Source: Geobacter sp.
GTDB lineage: Bacteria; Desulfobacterota; Desulfuromonadia; Geobacterales; Geobacteraceae
Reading direction: 5' to 3'
Length of the DNA: 64,000 nucleotides
NCBI GenBank assembly: GCA_003314535.1
Contig: POSG01000008.1
Span: forward strand, 1-64,000
This document shows positions 8,305 to 19,686 of this stretch, in pieces. Both the position numbers and the translations under genes were made by a program. Every line of letters starts with the position of its first letter. Within the stretch, counting starts at the first letter, position 1. The notes under the pieces were generated by a model. That model made no database searches, was not told the DNA's origin, and was given only the letters and a program-made list of their open reading frames with translations.

Positions 8305-9855
8305 TCACTCCCACTCGATGGTTGAGGGCGGTTTCTGGCTGATGTCGTACACCACCCGGTTGACCCCCTTGACCTCGTTGATGATGCGGGAGGAGATGGC
8401 GCCCAGGACCTCGTAGGGGAGCTTGACCCAGTCGGCGGTCATGCCGTCCAGCGAGTTCACGGCCCTGAGGGCGATGGTGTAGTCGTAGGTCCGGGCATCG
8501 CCCATGACGCCGACGGTCCGCACCGGCAGGAGCACGGCGAAGGACTGCCAGATCTCACGGTACAGCCCGGCTTTCCTGATCTCGTCCAGCACCACGGCGT
8601 CCGCTTCCCTGAGGATCTCCAGCCGTTCCGCGGTCACCTCGCCGATGCAGCGGATCGCCAGGCCCGGTCCGGGGAACGGCTGGCGGTGGATCACCTCGTC
8701 GGGCATGCCCAGCTCGCGGCCCAGGAGCCGCACCTCGTCCTTGAACAGCTCGCGCACCGGCTCCAGGAGCTTGAGATTCATTTTCTCGGGCAGCCCGCCC
8801 ACGTTGTGGTGGCTCTTGATGACCGCAGACGGCCCCTTGGTGGACACCGATTCGATCACGTCCGGGTAGAGGGTCCCCTGGGCCAGGTAATCCACCCTGC
8901 CCAGTTTTTTTGCCTCTTCCTCGAAAAGGTAGATGAATTCGTTGCCGATTATCTTCCTTTTCTGCTCCGGATCGGTCACGCCCTTGAGCTTGTCCAGGAA
9001 GCGGTCGGACGCGTCGACGTATTTCAGGTTGATCTTGAAGTGCTTGCTGAACAGGTTCACGACCTTCTCGGCCTCGCCCTTGCGCAACAGGCCGTTGTTG
9101 ACGAACACGCAGGTGAGCTGGTCGCCGATGGCCCGGTTGATCAGCACCGCGACAACGGACGAGTCGACCCCGCCCGAAAGGCCGCAGATCACCTGGCCGT
9201 CGCCCACCTTGCGGCGGATGTCCCCGCACTCGGTCTCAATGAAGCCGGCCATGGTCCAGGTGGGACGGCAGTCGCACACCGCGAACAGGAAGTTGCCCAG
9301 CATCTCCTCTCCCTTCGGGGTGTGGACCACCTCGGGGTGGAACTGGACGCCGAAGAAGCGGCGCTTGCCGTCCTTCATGGCTGCAACCGGGCAGTGCTCG
9401 GTGTGGGCGATGCGGGCAAAACCCGCGGGCATGGCTTCGATGCGGTCGCCGTGGGACATCCACACCTCGGCCTTGCCGCCGAAGCCGTCGAACAGGTCGG
9501 CGGTGTCATCCAGGGCCATGACCGCCCTGCCGTACTCCCGCTTGTCCGAACGCTCCACCTTGCCCCCCAGCTGATGTGTCATGAGCTGCATGCCGTAGCA
9601 TATGCCGAGAATCGGTACGCCCAGGTCGTAGACGGCCGGGTCCGAATGGGGCGCATCGCTGTCGTACACGCTGGAGGGGCCGCCGGACAGGATGATCCCC
9701 TTGGGGCCGTACTCCCGAATCTTTTCCAGGGAGATATTGTAAGGGTGGATCTCGCAGTAGACGCTCTGCTCCCTGACCCGGCGCGCGATGAGCTGGGTCA
9801 CCTGCGAGCCGAAGTCAAGTATCAGTATTTTTTCGCTGTGGATATCAGCAGTCAT
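8305..9855 (-). CDS. guaA: GMP synthase (glutamine-hydrolysing)
   Basis: 516 residues; makes GMP from XMP, ATP and glutamine. The N-terminal class I amidotransferase has nucleophile C86 in GICYGMQ and the His/Glu pair in QFHPEV. The ATP-pyrophosphatase domain carries the P-loop GLSGGVDSS. The C-terminal dimerisation domain ends in the conserved KPPSTIEWE. The frame stays open far upstream, but that part lies inside guaB and is not GuaA-like; the ATG at 9855 gives the family's standard length. It sits 2 bases after the guaB stop, so the two are one guaBA operon. Confidence 0.97.
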   Translation of the reverse strand: MTADIHSEKILILDFGSQVTQLIARRVREQSVYCEIHPYNISLEKIREYGPKGIILSGGPSSVYDSDAPHSDPAVYDLGVPILGICYGMQLMTHQLGGKVERSDKREYGRAVMALDDTADLFDGFGGKAEVWMSHGDRIEAMPAGFARIAHTEHCPVAAMKDGKRRFFGVQFHPEVVHTPKGEEMLGNFLFAVCDCRPTWTMAGFIETECGDIRRKVGDGQVICGLSGGVDSSVVAVLINRAIGDQLTCVFVNNGLLRKGEAEKVVNLFSKHFKINLKYVDASDRFLDKLKGVTDPEQKRKIIGNEFIYLFEEEAKKLGRVDYLAQGTLYPDVIESVSTKGPSAVIKSHHNVGGLPEKMNLKLLEPVRELFKDEVRLLGRELGMPDEVIHRQPFPGPGLAIRCIGEVTAERLEILREADAVVLDEIRKAGLYREIWQSFAVLLPVRTVGVMGDARTYDYTIALRAVNSLDGMTADWVKLPYEVLGAISSRIINEVKGVNRVVYDISQKPPSTIEWE

Positions 9856-9857
9856 GA

Positions 9858-11330
<1,473 letters not shown>

Positions 11331-11366
11331 TCACTCCTTGGGATCTGAAAAAAAGTGTGATAACCA

Positions 11367-11395
11367 GACATATTACACGCAGTTTGCGAAGTCAA
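11367..11395 (-). promoter_or_regulatory. Candidate sigma70 promoter of guaBA
   Basis: On the minus strand TTGACT (11395-11390) is followed after 17 bases by TATGTC (11372-11367), about 37 bases before the guaB start codon. An overlapping TAATAT hexamer with a shorter spacer is also present. Spacing and position fit a housekeeping promoter; no clear operator is seen. Confidence 0.5.
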
Positions 11396-11457
11396 GTTAA
11401 AAGGGCTTCAAAAGGGAAAGACAAATTAACGGCTCGCCCATTGTAAGGGCAAGCTAA

Positions 11458-12528
11458 TCAAGAGGGGATATAGGCATCCCTGGATTCGATACGGTAGAGG
11501 GTCGCAGTTATGAGGCGCACTGCATTCTCAAGATCGGACAGGGACAGGACTTCCACGGGAGTGTGCATGTAGCGGAGCGGAATCTTCACCAGGGCCGTGG
11601 CCACCCCTTTCCTGCTGATCTGCATCACGTTGGCGTCGGTGCCGGTGGCACGCGGGATTCCAGTAATCTGGACCGGTATGCATTCCTTTTCCGCCGTATC
11701 AATCAGGAGATCGAACAGCGCAGGATTGATATTGGCGCCCCGGGGCACGATAGGCCCCTTGCCCAGTCCCACGTCGCCGTTCTGTTTCTTGTCCAGGTCG
11801 GGCTGGTCGGTGGCGAAGTCGACCTCGACGCAGATGCCGATATCCGGTTTTACCGCGTAGCTGCTGGTGGTGCCGCCTCGCAGGCCGATCTCCTCCTGCA
11901 CCGACGACACGCCGTACAGGTCAACCGGCAATTCCTTCCCTGCCTCGAAAACCGATCTCAGCACCTCAGCCACCACGAAACTGCCCGCCTTGTCGTCAAA
12001 CCCCCTGGAAGCGACCCGGTCGCCTGCCAGGCGCTCCAGCCCCACGTGGAACGTCACCGGGTCACCGATGCGCACCAGCTGCTCGGCCTCCTTTTTCGAC
12101 GCCGCGCCGATGTCGATGTACTGGGCGTCCAGCTTGACCACCGCCTCCCGGTCCTTGGGCTCGATGAGATGGATCGGTTTCTTGCCGATGACACCCGGCA
12201 CAGTGCCGTTCCTGCCGTGTACCGCCACCCGCAGCCCCTGGGTAATCTGCGGGTCTACCCCGCCGACGGCGCCGAAGAAGATGAAGCCGTTGTCGTCGAT
12301 GAAGCGCACCAGGAGGCCGATCTCGTCGGAGTGGCCCACCAGCATGACCCGGGCCCTGGATTCGGCAGGGCAATGCGCATGGGCGATGGAGTTGCCCATG
12401 ACGTCGCCTTCGACCTGGGAAAAAGGCTTTACATATTCACGGAACACCCTCTGGGCCGGCTGCTCGAAACCGGACGGGCTCGGCGCCTCCACCAGGGATT
12501 TCAAAAACTGGAAAGATTCTTCACGCAT
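11458..12528 (-). CDS. M42 family metallo-aminopeptidase
   Basis: 356 residues; cytoplasmic, self-compartmentalised zinc or cobalt aminopeptidase family (also called glutamyl aminopeptidase or endoglucanase M by homology). The metal ligands are visible: His in VGHSDEIG, Asp in RGFDDKAG, the catalytic Glu pair in SVQEEIGLRG, Asp in CVEVDFATD, and the terminal His in RYMHTPVEV. The PDZ-like middle domain is between the first two. It is the last gene after the bifunctional-nuclease gene, separated by the 141-base palindromic repeat. It probably trims peptides left by the proteasome-like proteases. Confidence 0.88.
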   Translation of the reverse strand: MREESFQFLKSLVEAPSPSGFEQPAQRVFREYVKPFSQVEGDVMGNSIAHAHCPAESRARVMLVGHSDEIGLLVRFIDDNGFIFFGAVGGVDPQITQGLRVAVHGRNGTVPGVIGKKPIHLIEPKDREAVVKLDAQYIDIGAASKKEAEQLVRIGDPVTFHVGLERLAGDRVASRGFDDKAGSFVVAEVLRSVFEAGKELPVDLYGVSSVQEEIGLRGGTTSSYAVKPDIGICVEVDFATDQPDLDKKQNGDVGLGKGPIVPRGANINPALFDLLIDTAEKECIPVQITGIPRATGTDANVMQISRKGVATALVKIPLRYMHTPVEVLSLSDLENAVRLITATLYRIESRDAYIPS

Positions 12529-12588
12529 GAAATTTTACTCCGAACCAAATTTGTCTTCTGCTTTTCAGTAAATCTATTTCAGGAGAGA

Positions 12589-12729
12589 GTTTCCATTCCG
12601 TAGGCGAGGATTTTTTCGCTCTGGCTAGGAAATCAATGGATTGCGCGGAGGCGTACTCAAGTACGTCGCACAAGCAATCCAGCAGATTGACAACGCCAGG
12701 GCGGAAAAAGACCGTCTACGAATGGAAAC
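12589..12729. repeat. Palindromic repeat family, copy A (141 bases)
   Basis: The element begins GTTTCCATTC and ends GAATGGAAAC; about 35 bases at each end are imperfect inverted copies of each other. In the centre, GGATTGC/GCAATCC enclose CGTAC/GTACG around a 4-base loop. The right end coincides with the TAG stop of the upstream minus-strand gene (the cta at 12729-12731). Same family and same length as copy C. Confidence 0.85.
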
Positions 12730-13271
12730 TAAATTGGATATTTGCCCATATCCTTGGGATCCAGGCTCTCCAGGAAATCAACGAAGCGCCCGGCGGAGTT
12801 GTCGCCGAAGCCGTGCTCGTCACCCACATCCAGCATGGAAGCCTGCTCGAACACATCGTCGGCCACCATGATCGGCATGGAATGCTTCAGGGCCATTACC
12901 ACGGCCTCACAGGAACGCACCTTCACCCGCACGCTGTTTCCGTCCTGGGAAAACTGCACATATGCGTCAAAGTTTGTCTCGCTCAAGCCTTCTATGGATA
13001 TACGCTCGATCGTCACCTTCAACTGGTCGAGGAGCAGCGACATGAGGTCGCGCGTACCGCTCTGTGACAAGGCGTCACGGCTTATCAGCTCCGCAGCCAC
13101 GGTCACCGCCTCCATGGAGCTGATCCAGATGGGGAGCGTGATTTTCCCCTCACAGTCCTTCAGGAGCACCAGCGGGATCTGGGCAATGGAGTCGAGGGCA
13201 AAGCCGTGCACGGTCATTTCCCGGTATACCCCGCGCGCCTTTCTTTTCGAGCCTTTCCTGCATGTTGTCAT
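12729..13271 (-). CDS. Bifunctional nuclease family (DUF151) protein
   Basis: 180 residues. The core matches the DUF151/bifunctional nuclease fold: GFALDSIAQIPLVLLKD, the conserved LPIWISSMEA segment, an Asp-rich helix with RDLMSLLLDQL, and the distal RSCEAVVMALKHSMPI. Members have RNase/DNase activity in plants and are of unclear role in bacteria. The start codon overlaps the miaB stop as ATGA, so translation is coupled to the tRNA-modification gene, which hints at an RNA-related role. An internal ATG 18 codons later is an alternative start. The TAG stop is formed exactly where repeat copy A begins. Confidence 0.85.
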   Translation of the reverse strand: MTTCRKGSKRKARGVYREMTVHGFALDSIAQIPLVLLKDCEGKITLPIWISSMEAVTVAAELISRDALSQSGTRDLMSLLLDQLKVTIERISIEGLSETNFDAYVQFSQDGNSVRVKVRSCEAVVMALKHSMPIMVADDVFEQASMLDVGDEHGFGDNSAGRFVDFLESLDPKDMGKYPI

Positions 13272-14587
13272 GCCTTCTCTCCCAGGAGCGAGTTGGGCAT
13301 CGCCTCCACTATTGTAACACGGACCAGGCTTCCGACCAGCGACCGGTCGCCGGTAAAATTGACGATCCTGTTGCCGGATGTCCTGCCGAAGAGCTGCCCC
13401 CCCCGCTTGCTGGTCCCTTCCACCAGGACCTCCTGGATCGTGCCCACGAGGCCGCGGCTCATTTCCATGGTCATGCTCCGCTGCAGGGACTGCAAACGGT
13501 CGAGGCGCTCCTGCTTTTCCCGGCGGGTCAGTTCGTCCGGGTAGCGTGCCGCCTCCGTTTCCGGCCGGGCTGAGAACGCAAAGGAGAAAAGGTCTGCATA
13601 ACGCACCTCCTCCATGAGTGACAGGGTCTCCTGGAAATCCTCCTCGGTCTCCCCGGGAAACCCCACGATCATGTCGCCGGTGACCAGGATATCCGGGCGT
13701 GCCGCCTTCAGCGCACCGATCCTGGCCAGGTAATCCTTCCTGTCATATCCACGGTTCATCCGTTCCAGGATACCGTCACTCCCTGACTGGGCGGGAAGAT
13801 GAATATGGCTGCACAACTTTGGCAGCTCGGCAAAGCATGAAACGAGATCCGGCGACATGTCCTTTGGATGGGACGTGGTGAAGCGGATCCTCTCTATGCC
13901 TTCTATAGCCGAGACGCTCCTGAGCAGCGCCGCGAAATCCGGTTCGTCAACGCTTTTCAGGCCATAGGAATTGACGTTCTGACCCAGGAGGGTCACCTCT
14001 TTCACTCCCGCATCGGCCATTTCCCCGATCTCGCGGAGAATGTCGCCGGATCGGCGGCTCACTTCCCTGCCGCGTACATAGGGCACTATGCAGTAGGAAC
14101 AGAAGTTGTCGCAGCCCTGCATGACCGTTACGAAACGCGTCACGCCGCCTTCCACATCCTTGCGCGGAAAGAGATCCAACCGGGCTTCGGGGTCGAGGAA
14201 ATCATTCTGCACAGGGCGCTCGCCCTTTTCGGCTGCGCGCACCATGTCGGGAAGGAGGTGCAGTGAATGGGTGCCGAACACCAGGTCCAGATAAGGTACG
14301 CGACGCAGGAGCTTCTCACCTTCCTGCTGGGCGATGCAGCCGCCGATTCCCAGGATGACCCTCTTTTCCCTGGTCTTGAATCTCTTCATCCGGCCCAGCT
14401 CGCTGAAGACCTTCTGCTCAGCCTTTGCCCGGATGCTGCACGTGTTCAGGATTATGAGATCCGCTGAAGAAGGGTTGTCAACCGGCTCGTAGTCCAGCTC
14501 CCTCAGGAGCGTGACCATCGTGTCCGAGTCGTTGACATTCATCTGGCAGCCGAATGTTTCGATGTAGAGTTTCTTGGCGCTCTGCAA
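13268..14587 (-). CDS. miaB: tRNA-2-methylthio-N6-dimethylallyladenosine synthase
   Basis: 439 residues; radical SAM methylthiotransferase that converts i6A37 to ms2i6A37 in tRNAs reading UNN codons. The N-terminal MTTase domain has Cys in ETFGCQMN, NTCSIR and GCIAQ (cluster 1). The radical SAM motif is CDNFCSYC (cluster 2), and a TRAM domain closes the protein. I start at TTG 14587, which follows GCGAGGAA and gives the usual N-terminus LQSAKKLYIETFG; an earlier TTG at 14626 adds 13 unlikely residues. It is coupled to the downstream DUF151 gene. Confidence 0.93.
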   Translation of the reverse strand: MQSAKKLYIETFGCQMNVNDSDTMVTLLRELDYEPVDNPSSADLIILNTCSIRAKAEQKVFSELGRMKRFKTREKRVILGIGGCIAQQEGEKLLRRVPYLDLVFGTHSLHLLPDMVRAAEKGERPVQNDFLDPEARLDLFPRKDVEGGVTRFVTVMQGCDNFCSYCIVPYVRGREVSRRSGDILREIGEMADAGVKEVTLLGQNVNSYGLKSVDEPDFAALLRSVSAIEGIERIRFTTSHPKDMSPDLVSCFAELPKLCSHIHLPAQSGSDGILERMNRGYDRKDYLARIGALKAARPDILVTGDMIVGFPGETEEDFQETLSLMEEVRYADLFSFAFSARPETEAARYPDELTRREKQERLDRLQSLQRSMTMEMSRGLVGTIQEVLVEGTSKRGGQLFGRTSGNRIVNFTGDRSLVGSLVRVTIVEAMPNSLLGEKA

Positions 14588-14798
14588 TTGCGTTCCTCGC
14601 TGTGTCAATCCTGTGATAGTAAGCAATTTTTCCGTCCCCCGTCAACTGCTTTCAGGCAACCGGGATCAGGCGTCCGGAAATGCAGCGCCGGATTCAGGTT
14701 GCGAACGGTACTTTTTCCTTGACACGGAACGTCGACAAGTGATAAGTAAATATCTTTCGAAAATCAAGCAACCGTTGAACATATGAGGGAGGTGCAGT

Positions 14799-15062
14799 TT
14801 GGCTCATCACAAGTCGGCCCTGAAGAGAATCAAGCAGAACATCAAGAGGAACGAACGGAACAAGCATGTCCGCTCAACTTTGCGGACTTTCATAAAGCGT
14901 GTCCGCGAAGCGGTCGCGGCAAAAGACGTGACCCTGGCAAAAGAATCCCTCGAAGCGGCCATCCCGGTAATCGACTCCGCTGCTTCCAAGGGAGTGATCC
15001 ACAGGTCAAACGCCTCCCGCAACGTGTCCAGGCTGAACAAGCTGGTAAATACCCTGGGCTAG
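14799..15062 (+). CDS. rpsT: 30S ribosomal protein S20
   Basis: 87 residues, highly basic. S20 binds 16S rRNA near its 5' domain and is nearly all helix; the start [13 protein letters not shown] and the conserved SRLNKLVN near the end are diagnostic. The start codon is TTG, preceded by GGGAGGTG at a good distance. A UUG start is also known for E. coli rpsT, where S20 represses its own translation, so the weak start may serve the same purpose here. Single-gene plus-strand unit with its own terminator, divergent from miaB. Confidence 0.96.
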   Translation: MAHHKSALKRIKQNIKRNERNKHVRSTLRTFIKRVREAVAAKDVTLAKESLEAAIPVIDSAASKGVIHRSNASRNVSRLNKLVNTLG

Positions 15063-15137
15063 CGTGCAGCAGGTTGCGCGGGCAGTACCGGCATCCCGCG
15101 GACTGTCCCGTTGGAGAAAAAACGAATAGTGAGAAAA

Positions 15138-15161
15138 GGACCCGAACCGGGTCCTTTTTTT
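15138..15161 (+). terminator. Intrinsic terminator of rpsT
   Basis: GGACCCG and CGGGTCC form a 7-bp stem around AAC, followed by seven Ts, 75 bases after the rpsT stop codon. Textbook Rho-independent terminator. Confidence 0.93.
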
Positions 15162-15288
15162 GTCTTCTTTTCTCCCTCACCGGGCGCTCTGCGCTTCCCT
15201 CTCCCTAAATGGAGAGGGATATTCTGCAGAACTATCCCCGAAATGAAGGTAATTCTATCCTTCCAGGAATTGCCAACCTTCGACCCCC

Positions 15289-16284
15289 CTACAGTTTACC
15301 GCAGGCATCCATGAGCAACCGCTCGAGCACTATCCTGGGTTTCACGCGCCCCGTCTTCAGCGCCAGATCTGCCTGGAAGATCTTCTCGAAAAGCCGGCGC
15401 AGTTCGCCGGGCTCGTAATTGCGCGCCTGCGGGATGATGCCCTGGAGGAAATAGGGGTTGATCCCGGCCGCTTTTCCGATATCGCGGGTCGGGACCTTCC
15501 TGTCCAGGAGCTCCCTCACTTTCCACAATTGCCGGTAATGGCGGGTTATCATGGCAAGGACGAGCAGAGGAGCTTCCCCCCCCTCGATCAGGGTGTCCAG
15601 GCTGCGCAGCGCACGGTCGATTTTCTTCTCGCCCAGGGAATCGGCAAGCTCGAACACGCTGTTCACCCTCGTGTCGGAAGCTATTTCACGGATATCGGGC
15701 GCGGTGACCGTATCGCGGCCTCCCACGTAAAGCACAGCCTTTTCCACCTCGGAAACGAGCTCCTGCAGGTTGTTGCCCACCAGGTAGACGAGCATTTCCG
15801 CTGCGGCGCTTTCGATCCTTTTGCCGCGGGCCGCAGCCTCGGCCTTTATGAACGCACCGAGCTGGTTCTCGTAAAGACGCTTGCACTCGACCAGCTCCCC
15901 CCGCTTCTTGAATTCGGCGAAGAACTTCTTCCGCTGGTCGATCTTCTCTCCCAGGAAAACCAGGCAGGTGGAAGGTGACGGGTTTTCGATGTACCTTGCC
16001 AGGTCCTCCAGGGAAGCAGCCGGCAGGGCATCGGCCTTTTTCACCAGCACGAGCCGCCACTCGGCGAACATGGGGAGCGTCGCGGCCGCCTCGGCGATAT
16101 GTCCTCCGCTGCTCTCATTGCCGTAAAAGACTTCCATGTTGAAGTCCCGCAGATCCGGCGGCACCAGGATATCCTGAAGCCGCCGGACAGCCTTCTCCAT
16201 CAGGTACGGCTCGTCCCCGTGGAGGTAGATGAGGGGCCGGATGTCCCCCTTGTCCAAAGCATGAATCAGTTCCTGGTATTTCAT
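15289..16284 (-). CDS. holA: DNA polymerase III subunit delta
   Basis: 331 residues; delta opens the beta sliding clamp in the clamp-loader complex. The N-terminal domain starts with IRPLIYLHGDEPYLMEKAV, the clamp-interaction wedge region follows, then the AAA-like lid and the C-terminal collar domain with KIFQADLALKTGR...LERLLMD, typical of the HolA family. No functional Walker A is present, as expected for delta. Last gene of the leuS-lptE-holA minus-strand group; repeat copy B lies between lptE and holA. Confidence 0.92.
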   Translation of the reverse strand: MKYQELIHALDKGDIRPLIYLHGDEPYLMEKAVRRLQDILVPPDLRDFNMEVFYGNESSGGHIAEAAATLPMFAEWRLVLVKKADALPAASLEDLARYIENPSPSTCLVFLGEKIDQRKKFFAEFKKRGELVECKRLYENQLGAFIKAEAAARGKRIESAAAEMLVYLVGNNLQELVSEVEKAVLYVGGRDTVTAPDIREIASDTRVNSVFELADSLGEKKIDRALRSLDTLIEGGEAPLLVLAMITRHYRQLWKVRELLDRKVPTRDIGKAAGINPYFLQGIIPQARNYEPGELRRLFEKIFQADLALKTGRVKPRIVLERLLMDACGKL

Positions 16285-16380
16285 GGTTTCAAAAGCTCGT
16301 CTTCCTGCAGAAGTCGGTGCGGAATGTCCAACAGTATGCGGAAAAGCTTACATCAGGTAAGGCAGATGAACACAGCTGAA

Positions 16381-16471
16381 GTTTCCATATCGGAAAGAGG
16401 GGATTTTGCGTCCTGGCAAGCCCGCAGATTGACACAGCCAGGGCACAAAAGCACCCTTTCCGGATGGAAAC
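16381..16471. repeat. Palindromic repeat family, copy B (91 bases, short form)
   Basis: It has both inverted ends of the family (GTTTCCATATCGG at left, CCGGATGGAAAC at right) but lacks the central ~50-base hairpin seen in copies A and C. Its right end meets the TAG stop of lptE (cta 16471-16473). Left-end bases 16388-16415 are nearly identical to copy C. Confidence 0.85.
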
Positions 16472-16995
16472 TAGAAATCTTCCGACATCTTGAGGTATAG
16501 CTGCTCGGCGAGCCGCTGGCTGATCTCCCGAATGGCCGCGTCTTCCTTGTTCTGCAGGAGAGCGATGTCCGAGCTGGCCGGATAGTCCTGGAACCAGCTC
16601 AATTCGCCCTTCCAGAGGACCTTGCGCGTGCTGTTCCTGCGCAGGGTTGCCGAGATCACCATGGTTGCCCGGTACTCGGTGACCGTGTCCGTGCCGGAAT
16701 AGGAAACCTCATTCCTGCTGTAGGACAGGACCTCGCCGGTCAAGGTATAGTCGGTCCCCTCCCCCCTCCCGATCAGCGGCCGTTTCCTCTTTGCGAACTC
16801 GTCTATCAGATCGTTCTGCAAGACATTTTCCAGGTTCGATTTGAAGGTCTTGTTGGTAAAGATCGGAATAGAGATGGTTTCTCCCTCTCCGAAGCGTGAC
16901 TCCATGTCACGGCCCAAGGGCCGGTAACCGCAGGCCGAAACCGTGATGCAAAGCAGGAAAAGAAAAAAGAATACCGTTTTTCTCTGCAAGGACAA
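16471..16995 (-). CDS. lptE: LPS-assembly lipoprotein LptE
   Basis: 174 residues. A signal peptide with lipobox VSAC (lipidated C22) is followed by GYRPLG, the hallmark start of mature LptE. LptE plugs the LptD barrel in the outer membrane and helps deliver lipopolysaccharide to the surface. The body shows the NKTFKSNLENVLQNDLIDEFAKR helix and the beta strands with TDYTLTGEVLSYSRNEV common in this DUF799/LptE-like family. It lies between leuS and holA, its usual place in proteobacteria. Stop TAG directly abuts repeat copy B. Confidence 0.9.
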   Translation of the reverse strand: MSLQRKTVFFFLFLLCITVSACGYRPLGRDMESRFGEGETISIPIFTNKTFKSNLENVLQNDLIDEFAKRKRPLIGRGEGTDYTLTGEVLSYSRNEVSYSGTDTVTEYRATMVISATLRRNSTRKVLWKGELSWFQDYPASSDIALLQNKEDAAIREISQRLAEQLYLKMSEDF

Positions 16996-17071
16996 CTCCT
17001 CTCCCGAAAGGGCCAGTACACTTGTTTATTCAGCTGGAGTCCGTCCGGAAACTCGGGACGAACTTTTTACT

Positions 17072-17212
17072 GTCTCCAGATCGGAAAGAGGGGATTTTGC
17101 GTCCTGGCAAGGAGATCAAGGGATTGCGCGGAGGCATACTCAGGTATGTCGCACAAGCAAACCCGAAGATTGACACAGCCAGGGCGAAAAAGCACCCTTT
17201 CCGGATGGAAAC
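17072..17212. repeat. Palindromic repeat family, copy C (141 bases)
   Basis: The ends GTCTCCAGATCGG and CCGGATGGAAAC are inverted copies. The centre has GGGaTTGC/GCAAaCCC around CATAC/GTATG with a 4-base loop. It is the same length as copy A but differs by paired changes in the central stem. The right end meets the leuS TAG stop (cta 17212-17214). Confidence 0.85.
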
Positions 17213-19686
17213 TAGCCGACCACGATGTTCACCAGTTTGCCCGGAACATACACGATCTTCCTGACGGTTTTGCCGTCCGTGTGGGCAAGCACCTTTTCAT
17301 CCGCGAGGGCTGCGGCCTTCACGTCGTCCTCCCCAGCTCCGGCAGCCACGTTGACCTTGCCGCGAAGCTTGCCGTTGACCTGGACGACAATGGTGATTTC
17401 CTCTTCCACCAGGGCGGATTCGTCCCAGGCAGGCCAGGATGCCGAGTCCACCCCTCCGCCGTGCCCGAGCCCATCCCACAATTCTTCCGCGATATGAGGG
17501 ACGAACGGCGCGAGCAGCAGGACCACGCTCTCCACGGCCTCCTTGAGCACGGGAGCGCAGCCTGGATCTTTCTTTCCCTCGAAAGAAGTGATCGCGTTGA
17601 CCAGTTCCATTATCGCAGCGATCGCCGTATTGAAGTGGAAGCGGTCTTCAATATCCTCGGTCACCTTCCTGATGGTCTTGTGGGTTATCCGGCGTAACAC
17701 AGCTCCCGACGCGCCGAGGGCGGAAACATCGACCGCCCCGGCTTCACGTACCAGGGGCGCAAGTTCATAGACCATCTTCCAGACACGGTTGAGGAAACGG
17801 TAACTCCCCTCCACGCCCTGGTCGCTCCAGTCCAGGTCCCGCTCCGGCGGCGACGCGAACAGGGAAAACAGCCGGGCGGTATCGGCGCCGTAGGAGCCGA
17901 TCAGAGCGTCCGGGTCCACCACGTTCCCCTTTGACTTGCTCATCTTTGCCCCGTCCTTGATCACCATGCCCTGGGTCAGGAGGTTGGTGAAGGGTTCATC
18001 GATATCTACATAGCCCAGGTCGCGGAGCGCCTTGGTGAAGAAGCGGGCATAGAGGAGGTGCAGCACCGCGTGCTCGATACCCCCGATGTACTGGTCGACC
18101 GACATCCAGTATTCCGCCTCTCTGCGGTCCAGCGGGCTTTCCTCATATCGCGGGCAGCAGTAACGGAGGAAGTACCAGGAGGATTCAACGAAGGTGTCCA
18201 TGGTGTCGGTCTCGCGGCGCGCGGGTCCGGAGCACTCGGGACAGGGCACGTTGACGAACGACTGTATCCTGGCAAGGGGGTTCCCCCCTTCGCCGGTGAA
18301 GGTTGCATCCACGGGCAGGAGCACCGGCAGGTCTTCCTCGGGCACGGGGACCACGCCGCACCGTTCGCAGTAGATGACGGGAATGGGGTTCCCCCAGTAA
18401 CGCTGGCGTGAGATGCCCCAGTCGCGCAGGCGGTAGTTGACCGTTTTCTTCCCGATCCCCTCTTTCTCCAGGTGGTCTGCTATCCGGTCTTTCGCTTCAC
18501 TGCTCTTCAGCCCGTCGAAACCGGCGGAGTTCACCATGATGCCTTCCTCGGTAAAGGCCGCCTCCATGGCCGCCGGGTCAAGGGCTTCCCCTTCAGGCTG
18601 GATGACCACGGCCAGGGGAAGGTCGTACTTCCGGGCAAATTCAAAATCGCGCTGATCGTGGGTCGGCACCGCCATGACCGCCCCGGTTCCGTACTCCGGA
18701 AGGACGAAATTGGCCAGGTATACGGGCATGCGGCGGCCGGTAACGGGGTTTACGCAGTACGATCCGGTAAACACCCCTTCCTTCTCCATCTCATCCCCAG
18801 TGCGCTTCGTCTTGTCCGTGCGCTTGACCCTGTCGACGAATTCGGCAACCTCTTCCCTCCTTTCAGGGACGGTCAGCTCCAGGGCGAGAGGGTGCTCGGG
18901 CGCCAGTGACATGAACGTGGCGCCGTACAGGGTATCCTGGCGGGTGGTGTAAACCCGGATCGCCCCGTCCCTGCCTTCCAGGGGGAAGTCGATCTCGCAG
19001 CCCAGGCTCTTGCCGATCCAGTTGCGCTGCATGGTGAGGACCCTCTCCGGCCAGCCGGGCAGCCGATAGGTGTACTCGAGAAGCTCCTCGGCGTAATCGG
19101 TGATGCGGAAGAACCACTGATCCAGCTCCTGTTGCTCCACGCTGCTGTCGCAGCGCCAGCAGCAGCCGTCCTCCACCTGTTCGTTGGCCAGCACGGTCTC
19201 ACACTTCGGGCACCAGTTGACAAAAGAGTTTTTCTTGTATACCAGCCCTTTCCGGTACATCTCCAGGAATATCCGCTGTTCCCATTTATAATATCCCACG
19301 TGGCAGGTGGCCAGCTCACGGTCCCAGTCATAGGAAAAGCCCAGCTTCTTCAGCTGGCTCCGCATGTACTCGATGTTCTCGTACGTCCAGGTGGCCGGAT
19401 GGCTTCTGTGTTTTATGGCAGCATTCTCAGCCGGCATGCCGAATGCATCCCACCCCATGGGATGGAGCACGTTACGGCCGCGCATCCTCATGAAGCGGGC
19501 CAGGACGTCGCCGATGGAATAATTGCGGACGTGCCCCATGTGGATCCTTCCGGAAGGATAGGGAAACATCTCGAGCAGGTAATACTTTTCCCCGTCGGCA
19601 TCCGCGCATGCGCGGAACACGGACCCGTCCTCCCAGAAGCGTTGCCATTTTTCCTCTACGTCCCTCGGTATGTATCTTTCCTCCAC
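17212..19686 (-). CDS. leuS: Leucyl-tRNA synthetase
   Basis: 824 residues, class Ia synthetase. HIGH motif as [12 protein letters not shown] near residue 50, editing (CP1) domain with [11 protein letters not shown] and the aspartate-containing AVPTHDQRD, leucine-specific and zinc-like Cys segments ([16 protein letters not shown]), KMSKS at AKMSKSKGN, and the C-terminal anticodon region ending [10 protein letters not shown] start at GTG 19686, preceded by ATACGGAGGTAGGAAC, not the upstream in-frame codon at 19749, which would add 21 non-conserved residues. Followed by lptE and holA. Confidence 0.96.
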   Translation of the reverse strand: MEERYIPRDVEEKWQRFWEDGSVFRACADADGEKYYLLEMFPYPSGRIHMGHVRNYSIGDVLARFMRMRGRNVLHPMGWDAFGMPAENAAIKHRSHPATWTYENIEYMRSQLKKLGFSYDWDRELATCHVGYYKWEQRIFLEMYRKGLVYKKNSFVNWCPKCETVLANEQVEDGCCWRCDSSVEQQELDQWFFRITDYAEELLEYTYRLPGWPERVLTMQRNWIGKSLGCEIDFPLEGRDGAIRVYTTRQDTLYGATFMSLAPEHPLALELTVPERREEVAEFVDRVKRTDKTKRTGDEMEKEGVFTGSYCVNPVTGRRMPVYLANFVLPEYGTGAVMAVPTHDQRDFEFARKYDLPLAVVIQPEGEALDPAAMEAAFTEEGIMVNSAGFDGLKSSEAKDRIADHLEKEGIGKKTVNYRLRDWGISRQRYWGNPIPVIYCERCGVVPVPEEDLPVLLPVDATFTGEGGNPLARIQSFVNVPCPECSGPARRETDTMDTFVESSWYFLRYCCPRYEESPLDRREAEYWMSVDQYIGGIEHAVLHLLYARFFTKALRDLGYVDIDEPFTNLLTQGMVIKDGAKMSKSKGNVVDPDALIGSYGADTARLFSLFASPPERDLDWSDQGVEGSYRFLNRVWKMVYELAPLVREAGAVDVSALGASGAVLRRITHKTIRKVTEDIEDRFHFNTAIAAIMELVNAITSFEGKKDPGCAPVLKEAVESVVLLLAPFVPHIAEELWDGLGHGGGVDSASWPAWDESALVEEEITIVVQVNGKLRGKVNVAAGAGEDDVKAAALADEKVLAHTDGKTVRKIVYVPGKLVNIVVG

